Below are positions 7,616 through 15,457 of a stretch of 64,000 bases of DNA, one piece after another. The notes under the pieces are model-generated. The model was not told where the DNA came from. It did no database searches and worked only from the letters and a program-made list of their open reading frames with translations. Origin of the DNA: Thalassobaculum fulvum. GTDB lineage: Bacteria > Pseudomonadota > Alphaproteobacteria > Thalassobaculales > Thalassobaculaceae. The stretch's first letter is position 1. The number at the start of each line of letters is the position of its first letter. The translations under genes and the position numbers were made by a program. Where the stretch lies: NCBI RefSeq assembly GCF_014652915.1, contig NZ_BMZS01000002.1, positions 354,590-418,589 on the forward strand. The letters run 5' to 3'.

Positions 7616-8038
7616 TCAACCGGTGCATGCGCGGCCCCGGTCGCCCGCGTGCAGGACGGCCGCAAGCCTTCGCAGGAACCGGTCGCGACCCGGCGGCTCG
7701 CGCCCGTCCATGATCGCGTCGAGCGCGTGCACCACCCGGGCCTCGGAGGTGCCGGCGGTCTGCAGCTCCAGCAGCAGCGCGTGGACGTGCAGGCCGTTGT
7801 CGGGATCGAGGGCATCGCGGATCGCCGCCGGCGATCCCGGCAGGGTCCGGACCAGAGCCATCTCCAGCACCCGGTTCAGGTCGACCGGCCGCTCCAGGTG
7901 CCGGGCCGCCAGCATGGCCGCCAGGGCGATCCGCCAGGCGCGGTCGGACGCCGCCCCGGTCGGCCGCAGTGCCGCGAGAAACCCGCCCAGGGCCTCGGCC
8001 GGCCCGGTGTCGCTTCTCTGTCCGTGGTGTCTCGGCAT
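7616..8038 (-). CDS. degenerate HD-domain (YfbR/HDDC2-like) protein
   Basis: A 140-residue protein of unknown function. SDRAWRIALAAML, then PVDLNRVLEMALVRTLPG, aligns by eye with the start of the HDDC2/YfbR nucleotidase core, where one expects SDHxxRxAxMA and a later LVHDxxE. Here the first metal His is Arg, the HD doublet is Arg-Thr and the following acidic residue is missing. The later TSEARVVHALDAIMDG matches the helix with the last metal Asp, which appears retained. It therefore looks like a pseudo-enzyme that kept the helical fold but lost the metal site. Start chosen at ATG 8038 (MPRHHGQ); an upstream in-frame start adds a Gly/Arg-rich leader. It lies 67 bases upstream of the DDAH-like gene on the same strand. 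Confidence 0.5.
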   Translation of the reverse strand: MPRHHGQRSDTGPAEALGGFLAALRPTGAASDRAWRIALAAMLAARHLERPVDLNRVLEMALVRTLPGSPAAIRDALDPDNGLHVHALLLELQTAGTSEARVVHALDAIMDGREPPGRDRFLRRLAAVLHAGDRGRACTG

Positions 8039-8106
8039 GGCGCGGACGCTAGCGCCACGCCCGCCGGCGCGGCCACGCATAAGTTATTCCGGCCCGGAGA
8101 CCCCGC

Positions 8107-8703
8107 TCAGGGGTGCTGTGGCTCGCCGTCGAACAGGCGGGTCAGGCCGGCTTCGGGCACGACCCCGTCCGGCAGGGTGGTGACCAGCCGGACCGGGCTG
8201 CCGTCGTTCAGGGTCAGCCGCTCCCACACGCAGTAGCCGGTCATCATGCGGATCGGGCCGGGCCGCTCCCGCCCGCGGATCCACAGCACTGCGCCGGTGG
8301 TGGCGTCGGCGAACCAGCCGATGTCGTCGAGCCGGCTCTCGGCCTCGCGGATCTCGTCGGTGGCGAACCGGAACAGGGGCTCGCCGTGCAGCTCGGACGC
8401 CGACACCGTCCACTCGACCTCGCGGGCGGGGGACGCGGCCAGCAGCCGGTGGGTCAGGTCGCAGACCAGGTGGACCGGCAGCGGCGAGGACACCACCAGC
8501 CGCTTCAGCCCGCTGTCGCGCGCCAGATCGGCAACCGGCGTGAGAATCGGGCCGAGCCGGCGCAGCTGCTCCGCCGACGGCTCGATCGCGCCGGCCTCCC
8601 AGCGCGACACCGTGGTCTGCGCGACCCCGGCCAGGTCGGCGACCGCCTGCTGCTTCCAGCGGCGCAGGGCCCGGGCGCGTCTGAGGAGCGGACCGATCTT
8701 CAT
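8107..8703 (-). CDS. XRE-type helix-turn-helix regulator with C-terminal sensory domain
   Basis: A 198-residue protein. Residues 1-55 form a Cro/CI-type helix-turn-helix (LLRRARALRRWKQQAVADLA, then AQTTVSRWEAG). The rest is a mixed alpha/beta region containing WTVSASELHGEP and RPGPIRMMTGYCVWERL, resembling a small PAS-like ligand domain. It is divergent from the adenosine deaminase gene (80 bases between starts). The TTCCG-TTCG-CGGAA palindrome in that gap (8713-8726) is a possible operator. Ligand unknown. Confidence 0.75.
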   Translation of the reverse strand: MKIGPLLRRARALRRWKQQAVADLAGVAQTTVSRWEAGAIEPSAEQLRRLGPILTPVADLARDSGLKRLVVSSPLPVHLVCDLTHRLLAASPAREVEWTVSASELHGEPLFRFATDEIREAESRLDDIGWFADATTGAVLWIRGRERPGPIRMMTGYCVWERLTLNDGSPVRLVTTLPDGVVPEAGLTRLFDGEPQHP

Positions 8704-8712
8704 GGCTTCGGC

Positions 8713-8726
8713 TTCCGTTCGCGGAA
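8713..8726. promoter_or_regulatory. palindrome between the XRE regulator and adenosine deaminase genes
   Basis: TTCCG (8713-8717) and CGGAA (8722-8726) flank TTCG. The overlapping arms CGTTC/GAACG (8716-8728) make it an extended dyad, 10 bases from the regulator start. It could be an operator in the divergent promoter region, or an RNA hairpin with a UUCG tetraloop. By eye only. Confidence 0.3.
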
Positions 8727-8783
8727 CGCCCGCATGATACTACACATGCCTGCAGAACAGCGACCGCCAGCGCGGGGGAACTC

Positions 8784-10334
8784 ATGCACCGGATCTATCG
8801 CGGCCTGGCCGGGCTGCTCGTCGGCCTGACGCTCGCCGCATGCGCCACCATGGAGCCTTCTGCGGCCGCACCGGACAGCGATGCGGCCGCCGCCGCCGCG
8901 CGCTTCGAGCGGTTGAAGGCCGAGCGCCCGGCCGAGCTGACCGCCTTCCTGCGCGCCATGCCGAAGGGCGGCGACCTGCACAACCACTTGGTCGGCACGA
9001 TCTACGCCGAGAACTTCATCGCCTGGGCGGTCGCCGACGGGCGCTGCCTGATCGTCGCCACCCAGACCATCGCCCCGGCGCCCTGCGACGCCAAGGCCGG
9101 CCGGCCGGCGATGGCCGAGGCGATGAAGTCGGGCGACGCCTACAACCGGCTGATCGACGCGCTGTCGACCCGCAACTACGCGCTGCGCGAGGTCTCGGGC
9201 CACGACCAGTTCTTCGCGACCTTCGCGCGGTTCGACGCCGCCGCCGCCGGCCGCGAGGGCGACCAGCTGGCCGAGGCCATGGCGCGCGCCGCCGACCAGA
9301 ACATCCCCTACCTCGAGCTGATGGATTCGACCGGCATGGGCGCGGCCCTCGGGCTCGGCGCCAGGGTCGGCTGGGACGACGACCTTTCCCGGCTGCGCCG
9401 GAAGCTGATCGATGCCGGCCTGCCGCAGATCGTCGCCCAGGCGCGGACCGGGTTCGACGCCATGGAGGCGCGGGCCCGCGAGATCCTGGACTGCGCCGGC
9501 GCCCGCCCGCCGGCTTGCGACGTGACGGTACGCTACCTGGCCCAGGTGATCCGGACGTTCCCGAAGGCGATGGTGTTCGCCGAGACCGCGCTGGCCTTCG
9601 CGCTGGTCGAGGCCGACCCGCGCATCGTCGGGCTGAACTTCGTCGCCCCGGAGGACGACCGGATCTCGCTCGGCGACTACAGCCTGCACATGCGGATGAT
9701 CGCGGCGCTGGCCAAGGAGACGCCCGGCGTGCCGGTCGCCTTGCACGCCGGCGAGCTTACCATGGGTCTGGTGCCGCCGGAGGACCTGCGGTTCCACATC
9801 CGCGAGGCGGTCGAGGTGGCCGGCGCGAAGCGTATCGGCCACGGCATCGACATCCTGTACGAGGACCGGCCCTACGAGCTGCTGCGGCGGATGGCCAAGG
9901 ACCGGGTCGCGGTCGAGATCAACCTGACCAGCAACGACGTGATCCTGGGCGTGGCCGGCGACGACCACCCGTTCGCGACCTACCGCGCCTACGGCGTGCC
10001 GCTGACCCTGTCGACCGACGACGAGGGGGTGTCGCGCATAGACCTGACCCACGAATACGTCCGGGCCGTGCGCACCTACGACCTGTCCTACGCCGACGTG
10101 AAGGCGCTGTCGCGCAACGCCCTGACCTATGCGTTCCTGGCCGGCATCAGCCTGTGGGCCGACCCGGATGCGGCACGGCCGCTCGGCGCCTGCGCCCGCG
10201 ACCGGCTCGGCGACCCGACTCCGTCGGAGCCGTGCGCCGCGATCCTGGGGCGCAGCGAGAAGGCCGCCGCGCAATGGAAGCTGGAGGCGGCGTTCGCAGC
10301 CTTCGAGGCCGCGCAGACCAAGGTGGCGCCGTGA
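8784..10334 (+). CDS. secreted lipoprotein adenosine deaminase-like protein
   Basis: A 516-residue member of the adenosine/AMP deaminase superfamily. A lipoprotein signal peptide is evident (GLLVGLTLAACATM, lipobox Cys20), so it should be anchored in the envelope facing the periplasm. Active-site motifs are GGDLHNHLVGT (zinc His-x-His), VALHAGELT (His and catalytic Glu region), KRIGHGIDI, and LSTDDEGVSR with the paired Asp. The extra N-terminal region and secretion resemble ADGF/CECR1-type extracellular deaminases more than cytosolic Add. It likely deaminates extracellular adenosine or a related purine nucleoside for salvage. It is followed by an overlapping membrane protein gene. Confidence 0.85.
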   Translation: MHRIYRGLAGLLVGLTLAACATMEPSAAAPDSDAAAAAARFERLKAERPAELTAFLRAMPKGGDLHNHLVGTIYAENFIAWAVADGRCLIVATQTIAPAPCDAKAGRPAMAEAMKSGDAYNRLIDALSTRNYALREVSGHDQFFATFARFDAAAAGREGDQLAEAMARAADQNIPYLELMDSTGMGAALGLGARVGWDDDLSRLRRKLIDAGLPQIVAQARTGFDAMEARAREILDCAGARPPACDVTVRYLAQVIRTFPKAMVFAETALAFALVEADPRIVGLNFVAPEDDRISLGDYSLHMRMIAALAKETPGVPVALHAGELTMGLVPPEDLRFHIREAVEVAGAKRIGHGIDILYEDRPYELLRRMAKDRVAVEINLTSNDVILGVAGDDHPFATYRAYGVPLTLSTDDEGVSRIDLTHEYVRAVRTYDLSYADVKALSRNALTYAFLAGISLWADPDAARPLGACARDRLGDPTPSEPCAAILGRSEKAAAQWKLEAAFAAFEAAQTKVAP

Positions 10335-10729
10335 CCCTCGCCCCGGTCTTCGCCGCCCCGCCGGCGGTCCTGCTGCATCTGGCGACCGTGCTGCCGGCGG
10401 CCGGCATCGGCGGCTGGCTGATCCTGGCCAGCCGCAAGGGCGCGCTGTGGCACCGGCGGATGGGCTATCTGTTCCTGGCGCTTATGACCGTCACGGCGCT
10501 CAGCACGGTGTTCGTCCGCGAGATCGACCCCGAGGGCGGCCTGAGCCCGATCCACCTGCTGATCCCGGTGACTTTGCTCAGCGTCGCCGGAGGCCTGATC
10601 GCCGCCCGCCGGCACGACGTGCGCCGGCACAAGCGGGTGATGCTTGCGCTCTACCTCGGCGCGCTGGTGCTGGCCGGCGCCTTCACGCTGATGCCGGGGC
10701 GGCTGCTGCACCGGGTGTTCTTCGGGTAG
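10331..10729 (+). CDS. DUF2306-like small membrane protein
   Basis: A 132-residue protein with four predicted membrane helices (about 12-32, 45-62, 75-93 and 105-122). The loops are basic: ASRKGALWHRRMG and RRHDVRRHKRVM. The motif of HRR-MGY with a later RRHK-MLALYLGAL resembles DUF2306 proteins. It starts with GTG at 10331, whose bases overlap the deaminase stop (GTGA), implying translational coupling. It may form a membrane partner for the lipoprotein deaminase, but that is only inferred from the overlap. Confidence 0.6.
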   Translation: MTLAPVFAAPPAVLLHLATVLPAAGIGGWLILASRKGALWHRRMGYLFLALMTVTALSTVFVREIDPEGGLSPIHLLIPVTLLSVAGGLIAARRHDVRRHKRVMLALYLGALVLAGAFTLMPGRLLHRVFFG

Positions 10730-10749
10730 TGGCCTGCGCCCGTCGCACC

Positions 10750-10872
10750 GTGGGTTCCGGCTCTGTCTCGCCTTCGGCGATCCAGTCCGGAATGACGACA
10801 TAGAGGGGTGAACTTTGTTCTGCCGTCATTCCGGAGCGGACCGCCCGCAGGCGGGACGCATCCGGAACCCAC
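10750..10872. repeat. long nested inverted repeat between convergent genes (ATTCCGG type)
   Basis: The outer arms are GTGGGTTCCGG (10750-10760) and CCGGAACCCAC (10862-10872), and the inner arms TCCGGAATGACG (10786-10797) and CGTCATTCCGGA (10824-10835). All are exact inverted copies. The element fills the gap between a rightward and a leftward gene and can fold into a 123-base cruciform or hairpin. Its nested layout resembles the two elements near 15.4 and 44.6 kb, although the bases differ. A bidirectional terminator or a REP-like repeat is the likely nature. Confidence 0.7.
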
Positions 10873-10892
10873 CGGCCGCCGCCGGCGCCCCC

Positions 10893-12023
10893 TTACAACC
10901 CGCCCAGCACCTCGTCGGTGTGCTCCCCGAGCTCCGGCGGCGGCAGCTGGACGGTACAGGGGGTGGCCGACAGCTTGACCGGGAAGCCGGTCATCCGGAT
11001 CGGCGCCCGGCCCGGGCGCTGCGACTCGACCACCATCTCCTGGGCCAGGACCTGCGGGTCGGTGAACACCTCGTCGAGCGCCATCACCCGGCCGGCCGGG
11101 CAGCCGGCCTTGTTGATCGCCTCGATCCAGTGGTCGACCGGCCGGGTCCGCGTCACCGCGTTGATCCGGGCGTTCAGCGCCGGGCGGTTGGCCATGCGCC
11201 GGGCGTTGTCGGCGAAGTCGGGCTCGTTCAGCAGGTCCGACAGGCCGAGCACGCCGAGGAACCGCGCCACCATCACGTCGTGCGACGGAGCCACCGCGAT
11301 CTCGCCGTCCTCCGCCTCGAACAGCCCGTAGGGAGCGACGATCGGGTGGTCGTTGCCGGTCCGCTTCGGGTTGCTGCCGGTCGCGAAATACTCGGCCGAC
11401 AGGTACGCCATCATCGAGATCAGCCCGCCGGTCAGGCTCGACTCGACCTTCTGGCCGCGGCCGCTGCGGTGCCGGGCCTCCAGCGCCGAGGTCACGCCGA
11501 ACGCGCAGTACAGCCCGGCGATCAGGTCGGATACCGGCGGCGCGGCCCGGCGCGGCGGCCCGTCCGGGTCGCCGTTGACCGCCATGAAGCCGCTCATCGC
11601 CTGGGCGATGAAGTCGAAGGCCGGCCGGTCGACATACGGCCCGGTCGAGCCGTAGCCGTTGACGCTGGCGGTGATGAGGCGGGGGTTGAGTTCCTCGAGG
11701 CGCCCGTCGTCGAAGCCCATCTTGGCCAGCACGCCGGGCCGGTAGTTCTCCACCAGCACGTCGGCCGAGGCGATCAGCCTGGCCAGCGCGTCCTTGCCCT
11801 CGTCGGTGTAGAGGTCGAGGACGACGGACTTCTTGTTGCGGTTGAACTGGGCGAAGTACCAGGAGAAGCCGTCGACGACGGCCCCCTGGCCGCGGACCGG
11901 GTCGCCGGTCGGCGGCTCCACCTTGATGACCTCCGCCCCCATGTCGGCGAGCAGCTGCGTGCAGAACGGACCCGCGAGGATCCGTGTCAGGTCGACGACC
12001 CGAATACCGGCAAGCGCACCCAT
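10893..12023 (-). CDS. CaiB/BaiF family CoA transferase
   Basis: A 376-residue class III CoA transferase. The start GIRVVDLTRILAGPFCTQLLADMGAEVIKVE segment is diagnostic (positions 6-35). NRNKKSVVLDL is the CoA-binding loop. The catalytic Asp is Asp166 in PPVSDLIAGLY, followed by the GRGQKVE strand. Such enzymes move CoA between carboxylic acids by a covalent glutathione-independent mixed-anhydride route. It is the last gene of a leftward three-gene operon, 18 bases after the HMG-CoA-lyase-like gene, suggesting it activates an acid to the CoA ester that the lyase then cleaves. Confidence 0.9.
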   Translation of the reverse strand: MGALAGIRVVDLTRILAGPFCTQLLADMGAEVIKVEPPTGDPVRGQGAVVDGFSWYFAQFNRNKKSVVLDLYTDEGKDALARLIASADVLVENYRPGVLAKMGFDDGRLEELNPRLITASVNGYGSTGPYVDRPAFDFIAQAMSGFMAVNGDPDGPPRRAAPPVSDLIAGLYCAFGVTSALEARHRSGRGQKVESSLTGGLISMMAYLSAEYFATGSNPKRTGNDHPIVAPYGLFEAEDGEIAVAPSHDVMVARFLGVLGLSDLLNEPDFADNARRMANRPALNARINAVTRTRPVDHWIEAINKAGCPAGRVMALDEVFTDPQVLAQEMVVESQRPGRAPIRMTGFPVKLSATPCTVQLPPPELGEHTDEVLGGL

Positions 12024-12041
12024 TGAAATGCTTCCCCCGGC

Positions 12042-12998
12042 TCAGCCCGTAGCCGTCCGGACGGAGTCCATCGGATGCAGGTCGAGCCGCAGCCCCGCCT
12101 TCATCAGCTGGCCCGGCAGCTGGCGGCCGAGCACCGCCTCGGCGTCGCAGGCGACGTCGATCATCTTGCGGATGTCGATGCCGGTCTCGATGCCCATCTC
12201 GTCGAGCAGGTACAGCAGGTCCTCGGTGCATATGTTGCCGGTCGCCTTCGGCACGAACGGGCAGCCGCCAGTGCCGCCGAACGACGCCTCGTAGCGGTCG
12301 ACGCCCTCGGCAAGGCCGGCCATCACGTTGGCCAGGCCGATGCCGCGGGTGTTGTGGAAGTGCAGCACCTGGCTCAGCTTCGGCGCCGCCGCGCGCACCG
12401 CCTGCACCCGCTCGCGCACCAGCGGCGGCGTGGCCATGCCGGTGGTGTCGCCGAAGCTCATGCCGACGAAGCCCATGTCCTGGTACGCCTTGGCGATCCG
12501 CACCACGTTCTCGACCGGGACGTTGCCCTCGAACGGGCAGCCGAACGAGGTGGCGATGGCGCCGTGCACCGGGATGCCGGCGTCGCCGGCGATCCTGGCG
12601 ACCTCCTCGAATCCCTTCAGCGAGTCGTCGATCGTGCTGTTCAGGTTCTTCAGGTTGTGGCTCTCCGACGCCGAGACGAACACCACGATCTGGTCGACGC
12701 CGGACTCGGCGGCCCGGATGGCGCCGCGGGCGTTCGGCACCAGGGCCGCCAGCACCGTGTCCTTGGAACGCTTGACGCCCTTCATCACCTCGGCGGCGTC
12801 GGCCAGCTGCGGCACCGCCCGCGGCGACACGAACGAGGTCGCCTCGATCCGGCGCACGCCGGCGTCGATCAGCCGGTTGATCCAGTCGATCTTGCGCGCC
12901 GTCGGCACGAAGGTCGGGTCGGCCTGGATGCCGTCGCGCGGCCCGACCTCGGTCACCTCGACCGTGCCGACACTCGTGTAGGGTCGAACCTCTGTCAT
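12042..12998 (-). CDS. hydroxymethylglutaryl-CoA lyase-like enzyme
   Basis: A 318-residue DRE-TIM-family metal-dependent acyl-CoA lyase. VEVTEVGPRDGIQAD holds the metal Asp and Arg, VLHFHNTRGIGLAN the metal His pair, and FGGTGGCPF the mobile cysteine loop of HMG-CoA lyase. The family cleaves HMG-CoA or related 3-hydroxy-acyl-CoAs to acetyl-CoA plus a keto acid. It is flanked by a lactonase-type SMP-30 gene and a CoA transferase with 17-18 base gaps. The operon therefore may hydrolyse a lactone, activate the acid and split it. The precise substrate is not known. Ribosome-binding site GGAGA before ATG 12998. Confidence 0.85.
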   Translation of the reverse strand: MTEVRPYTSVGTVEVTEVGPRDGIQADPTFVPTARKIDWINRLIDAGVRRIEATSFVSPRAVPQLADAAEVMKGVKRSKDTVLAALVPNARGAIRAAESGVDQIVVFVSASESHNLKNLNSTIDDSLKGFEEVARIAGDAGIPVHGAIATSFGCPFEGNVPVENVVRIAKAYQDMGFVGMSFGDTTGMATPPLVRERVQAVRAAAPKLSQVLHFHNTRGIGLANVMAGLAEGVDRYEASFGGTGGCPFVPKATGNICTEDLLYLLDEMGIETGIDIRKMIDVACDAEAVLGRQLPGQLMKAGLRLDLHPMDSVRTATG

Positions 12999-13015
12999 CG
13001 GAACGTCTCCTGTGG

Positions 13016-13999
13016 TCAGAAATGCCAGTGCGGCGGCTTTGCGCCAGCGACCGGCGAGCGGAAGGTAACCAGGCTGTCCCCGGCCAGGGAGCCGAGATAG
13101 GCGGTCTTCAGGTCGGGGCCGCCGAAGGTGATGCTGGCGACGTTCCGCAGCCGGCGGGCCGCACCCAGGTTCATATAGGTGCGGTCGAACGTCCCGTCGC
13201 GCCAGTGCGCCATCGCGGTCTCGACCTCGGCCGGGTCGCAGTCCTCGAGCACCACGCTCTGGCTGCCGTCCGGCGCCACCCGCACCACCCGGTTGCTCAT
13301 CACGCTGGCGCACCAGATGCCGCCCTCGGCGTCGAACTCGAAGCCGTCGGGGAACACGCCGTCCAGGTAGTCGGCGACGGTCTCCCGCGGGCCGAGGCCG
13401 CGCTCCGTCAGCTTCCAGCGCGACACCCGCCGCGCCATGGTCTCGTTGGCGTACAGCCAGGTCCCCGAGGGGTCGACCTTGACCTCGTTGGCGTAGCCGA
13501 GGCCGTCGGCGACGATCCGGGCCGAGGCCGGATCGGCCGGGTCCGGCATGCGGATCACGAAGCCGTCGGCGACGTCGCGGTGGAACGCCCGGTCGCGCGG
13601 CGCCCGCCAGGTGCTGACCGAGATCCACAGCACGCCGTCCTCGGCCCGGTGCACGAAGTTGACCGACGGCAGCCGCAGTCCGTCGACCTCGGTCAGCACC
13701 GGCTCGCAGGCGCCGTCCGGAAGCAGCCGCCAGGCGCCGCCGCTCTCGCCGAGGTTGGCGATCAGGAACGAGCCGTCGGGCGCCATCGACCAGCCGTTCG
13801 GCATGAAGTCGCCCGGCATGCCGGCGCGCGCCAGCAACGGCTGCAGACTGCCGTCCGGCAGCAGCCTGGCCACCCCGCCGCCGCCTTCCGGCAGCGCGTG
13901 GCTGACCCAGATCGCGCCGGCGGCCGTGCACGCCACGCATTCCGGCCGCCGCAGGCCGGAACCGAGAAAGCCTAGGTCGTCGAAGCTCAGCATCGTCAT
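13016..13999 (-). CDS. SMP-30/gluconolactonase/LRE-type lactonase
   Basis: A 327-residue six-bladed propeller of the SMP-30 family. Metal-binding positions are visible as PEC at about residues 19-21, the SVNFVHRAEDG loop, YANEVKVDPSG (Asn ligand) and DYLDGVFPDGFEF (Asp ligand). These enzymes open sugar or other lactones using a divalent metal. It is the first gene of the operon with the lyase and CoA transferase. The start is ATG 13999; a second in-frame ATG lies two codons later. The other SMP-30 gene in the window (16466-17404) is only a distant relative. Confidence 0.85.
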   Translation of the reverse strand: MTMLSFDDLGFLGSGLRRPECVACTAAGAIWVSHALPEGGGGVARLLPDGSLQPLLARAGMPGDFMPNGWSMAPDGSFLIANLGESGGAWRLLPDGACEPVLTEVDGLRLPSVNFVHRAEDGVLWISVSTWRAPRDRAFHRDVADGFVIRMPDPADPASARIVADGLGYANEVKVDPSGTWLYANETMARRVSRWKLTERGLGPRETVADYLDGVFPDGFEFDAEGGIWCASVMSNRVVRVAPDGSQSVVLEDCDPAEVETAMAHWRDGTFDRTYMNLGAARRLRNVASITFGGPDLKTAYLGSLAGDSLVTFRSPVAGAKPPHWHF

Positions 14000-14194
14000 C
14001 GGCGCGCACTGTATCGCCACGCCGGGCACCCGCAAAGACGAGCGCGCGCAAGGGAGCTTTGCGGGATCGCGTCGACAGACCGGGATCCGGCGAGCAATTC
14101 CGTTGCCTTGAGGCGTGCCTGCGGGCACGCTTTCGATTATCGGGCGTGCATCAGGGCCACCGGATCGGACTGGCTGCACAGGGGGAGCTATTCG

Positions 14195-14665
14195 ATGACT
14201 CGCGTTCGCAAGGCGGCCGCCGTACTCGCCGTATCGGCGCTGGCGCTGTCCGGCTGCCAGACCACCGGCAACAACCAGACTTCGGGGGCCCTGCTCGGCG
14301 GGCTCGCCGGTGCCGCCGCCGGGGCACAGTTCGGCAGCGGCGAGGGCCGGCTGGTCGCGGTCGTGATCGGCGCGCTCGCCGGGGCGGTCGCCGGCGGCAT
14401 GATCGGCCAGCAGCTCGACGAAGCCGACCGGCTGCGGGCCGAGGACGCCGCCCGCCAGGCCGCCAACGCCAGCCAGCCCGGTCCGGTGCACTGGAAGAGC
14501 GAGAAGAACCAGGAGGTGCACGGCTGGGCCGAGCCGGTCTCGCCGGCCAAGGTCGAGGACGGCGACCTCTGCAAGAACGTCAAGAGCGTCTACTACCTGA
14601 ACGGCCAGGAGCAGGCCGAGACCAAGCGCTTCTGCCTGCAGGACGGCCGGTGGGTCGAAGCCTGA
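14195..14665 (+). CDS. glycine-zipper lipoprotein (17 kDa surface antigen-like)
   Basis: A 156-residue lipoprotein: SALALSGCQTT gives the lipobox with Cys at about residue 21. The glycine-zipper stretches GALLGGLAGAAAGAQFG and VVIGALAGAVAGGMIGQQ follow. The C-terminal domain (VHWKSEKNQEVHGWAEPV, two cysteines near NGQEQAETKRFC) resembles the Rickettsia 17 kDa antigen group. It is probably outer-membrane associated. Start at ATG 14195 with a strong AGGGGGA ribosome-binding site; the in-frame ATG upstream lacks one and would bury the signal peptide. Its 3' end overlaps the next gene by 16 bases. Confidence 0.85.
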   Translation: MTRVRKAAAVLAVSALALSGCQTTGNNQTSGALLGGLAGAAAGAQFGSGEGRLVAVVIGALAGAVAGGMIGQQLDEADRLRAEDAARQAANASQPGPVHWKSEKNQEVHGWAEPVSPAKVEDGDLCKNVKSVYYLNGQEQAETKRFCLQDGRWVEA

Positions 14666-15303
14666 CCCGGCCGCTCGCAGCGGCCGTCCTGTTGCTCGTG
14701 CCCCTGCTGCTCATACCGGGCGCGGCGCGGGCCCTGGACATCGACCGGGTCGTCACCGGCCAGGGCACGATCCTGGCGCTGTCCGGACCCTTCGTCGACG
14801 GCGACGCCAGCCGGGTGCTCGCCGCGCTTTCGCGCGAGCCGATCATGGAGGTTCAGCTGCACTCGCCCGGCGGCAGCATGAAGGCCGGGCTCGACGTCGG
14901 CATGACCCTGCGCGCCTCCCAGGTCGCGACCCGGGTCGCCGGCGGCCGGGAATGCGCCAGCGCCTGCTTCTATGCGTTCCTCGGCGGCGTGCTGCGCAGC
15001 GTCGACCCCTCGGGCCGGCTCGGCGTGCACATGCACTCGGCGGCCCGCAGCGACGCCTATGTCGGCAAGCTGCGCGAGATCCTGGGCGCGCGCCAGTTCT
15101 CGATCGACGACCGGATCCGGCTGATCGTGCTGCTGAACGAGCAGATGTCGGCGCGCGCCGCCGGCATGATCGCCGCCTACGTGGTGCGGATGGGCGTCGC
15201 CATCGAAGTGTTCGACCCGCTGTTCGCCACCCCGCATTTCGACATCCACTGGCTGACCGTGCAGGAGATGCGGCGGTTCAACGTGGTCAACGTGGTGGGA
15301 TAG
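14650..15303 (+). CDS. ClpP/crotonase-fold periplasmic protein (COG3904-like)
   Basis: A 217-residue exported protein. A signal peptide spans residues 1-29 (AAAVLLLVPLLLIPGAARA). The mature domain has VQLHSPGGSMKAGL, the oxyanion-hole region of the ClpP/SppA fold, and GRECASACFYAFLGG, where the nucleophilic serine of these proteases would sit. Family members are called predicted periplasmic proteins of ClpP type; proteolysis is not demonstrated. The start is the GTG at 14650, inside the end of the lipoprotein gene, giving translational coupling and suggesting they act in the same compartment. Confidence 0.7.
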   Translation: MGRSLTRPLAAAVLLLVPLLLIPGAARALDIDRVVTGQGTILALSGPFVDGDASRVLAALSREPIMEVQLHSPGGSMKAGLDVGMTLRASQVATRVAGGRECASACFYAFLGGVLRSVDPSGRLGVHMHSAARSDAYVGKLREILGARQFSIDDRIRLIVLLNEQMSARAAGMIAAYVVRMGVAIEVFDPLFATPHFDIHWLTVQEMRRFNVVNVVG

Positions 15304-15322
15304 CGAGCGACCGCGCCCGGCA

Positions 15323-15430
15323 GGTCCCGGGTCTCCGCGGCGGCGCCGCTGCGCCCGGGATGAGGATCCTGCACGTAGCCCCTGACCTCATCCCGGACCG
15401 GCGTGCCGAAGGCGCGGCGGAGCCGGGACC
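15323..15430. repeat. long nested inverted repeat between convergent genes (copy 1 of GATGAGG type)
   Basis: GGTCCCGG (15323-15330) pairs with CCGGGACC (15423-15430), and CCGGGATGAGG (15355-15365) with CCTCATCCCGG (15386-15396). TCTCCGCGGCGGCGCCGC and GCGCGGCGGAGCC add imperfect pairing between the arms. The element at 44541-44637 carries the same succession of blocks (CCGG-TCTCCGCGG, CCGGGATGAGG, CCTCATCCCGG, GCGGAGCCGGGACCCG), so these are two copies of one dispersed repeat. It sits between convergent genes and is probably transcribed as a bidirectional terminator-like structure. Confidence 0.75.
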
Positions 15431-15457
15431 CGTCCTCGGTCGGGGCGCACCGCCCCT

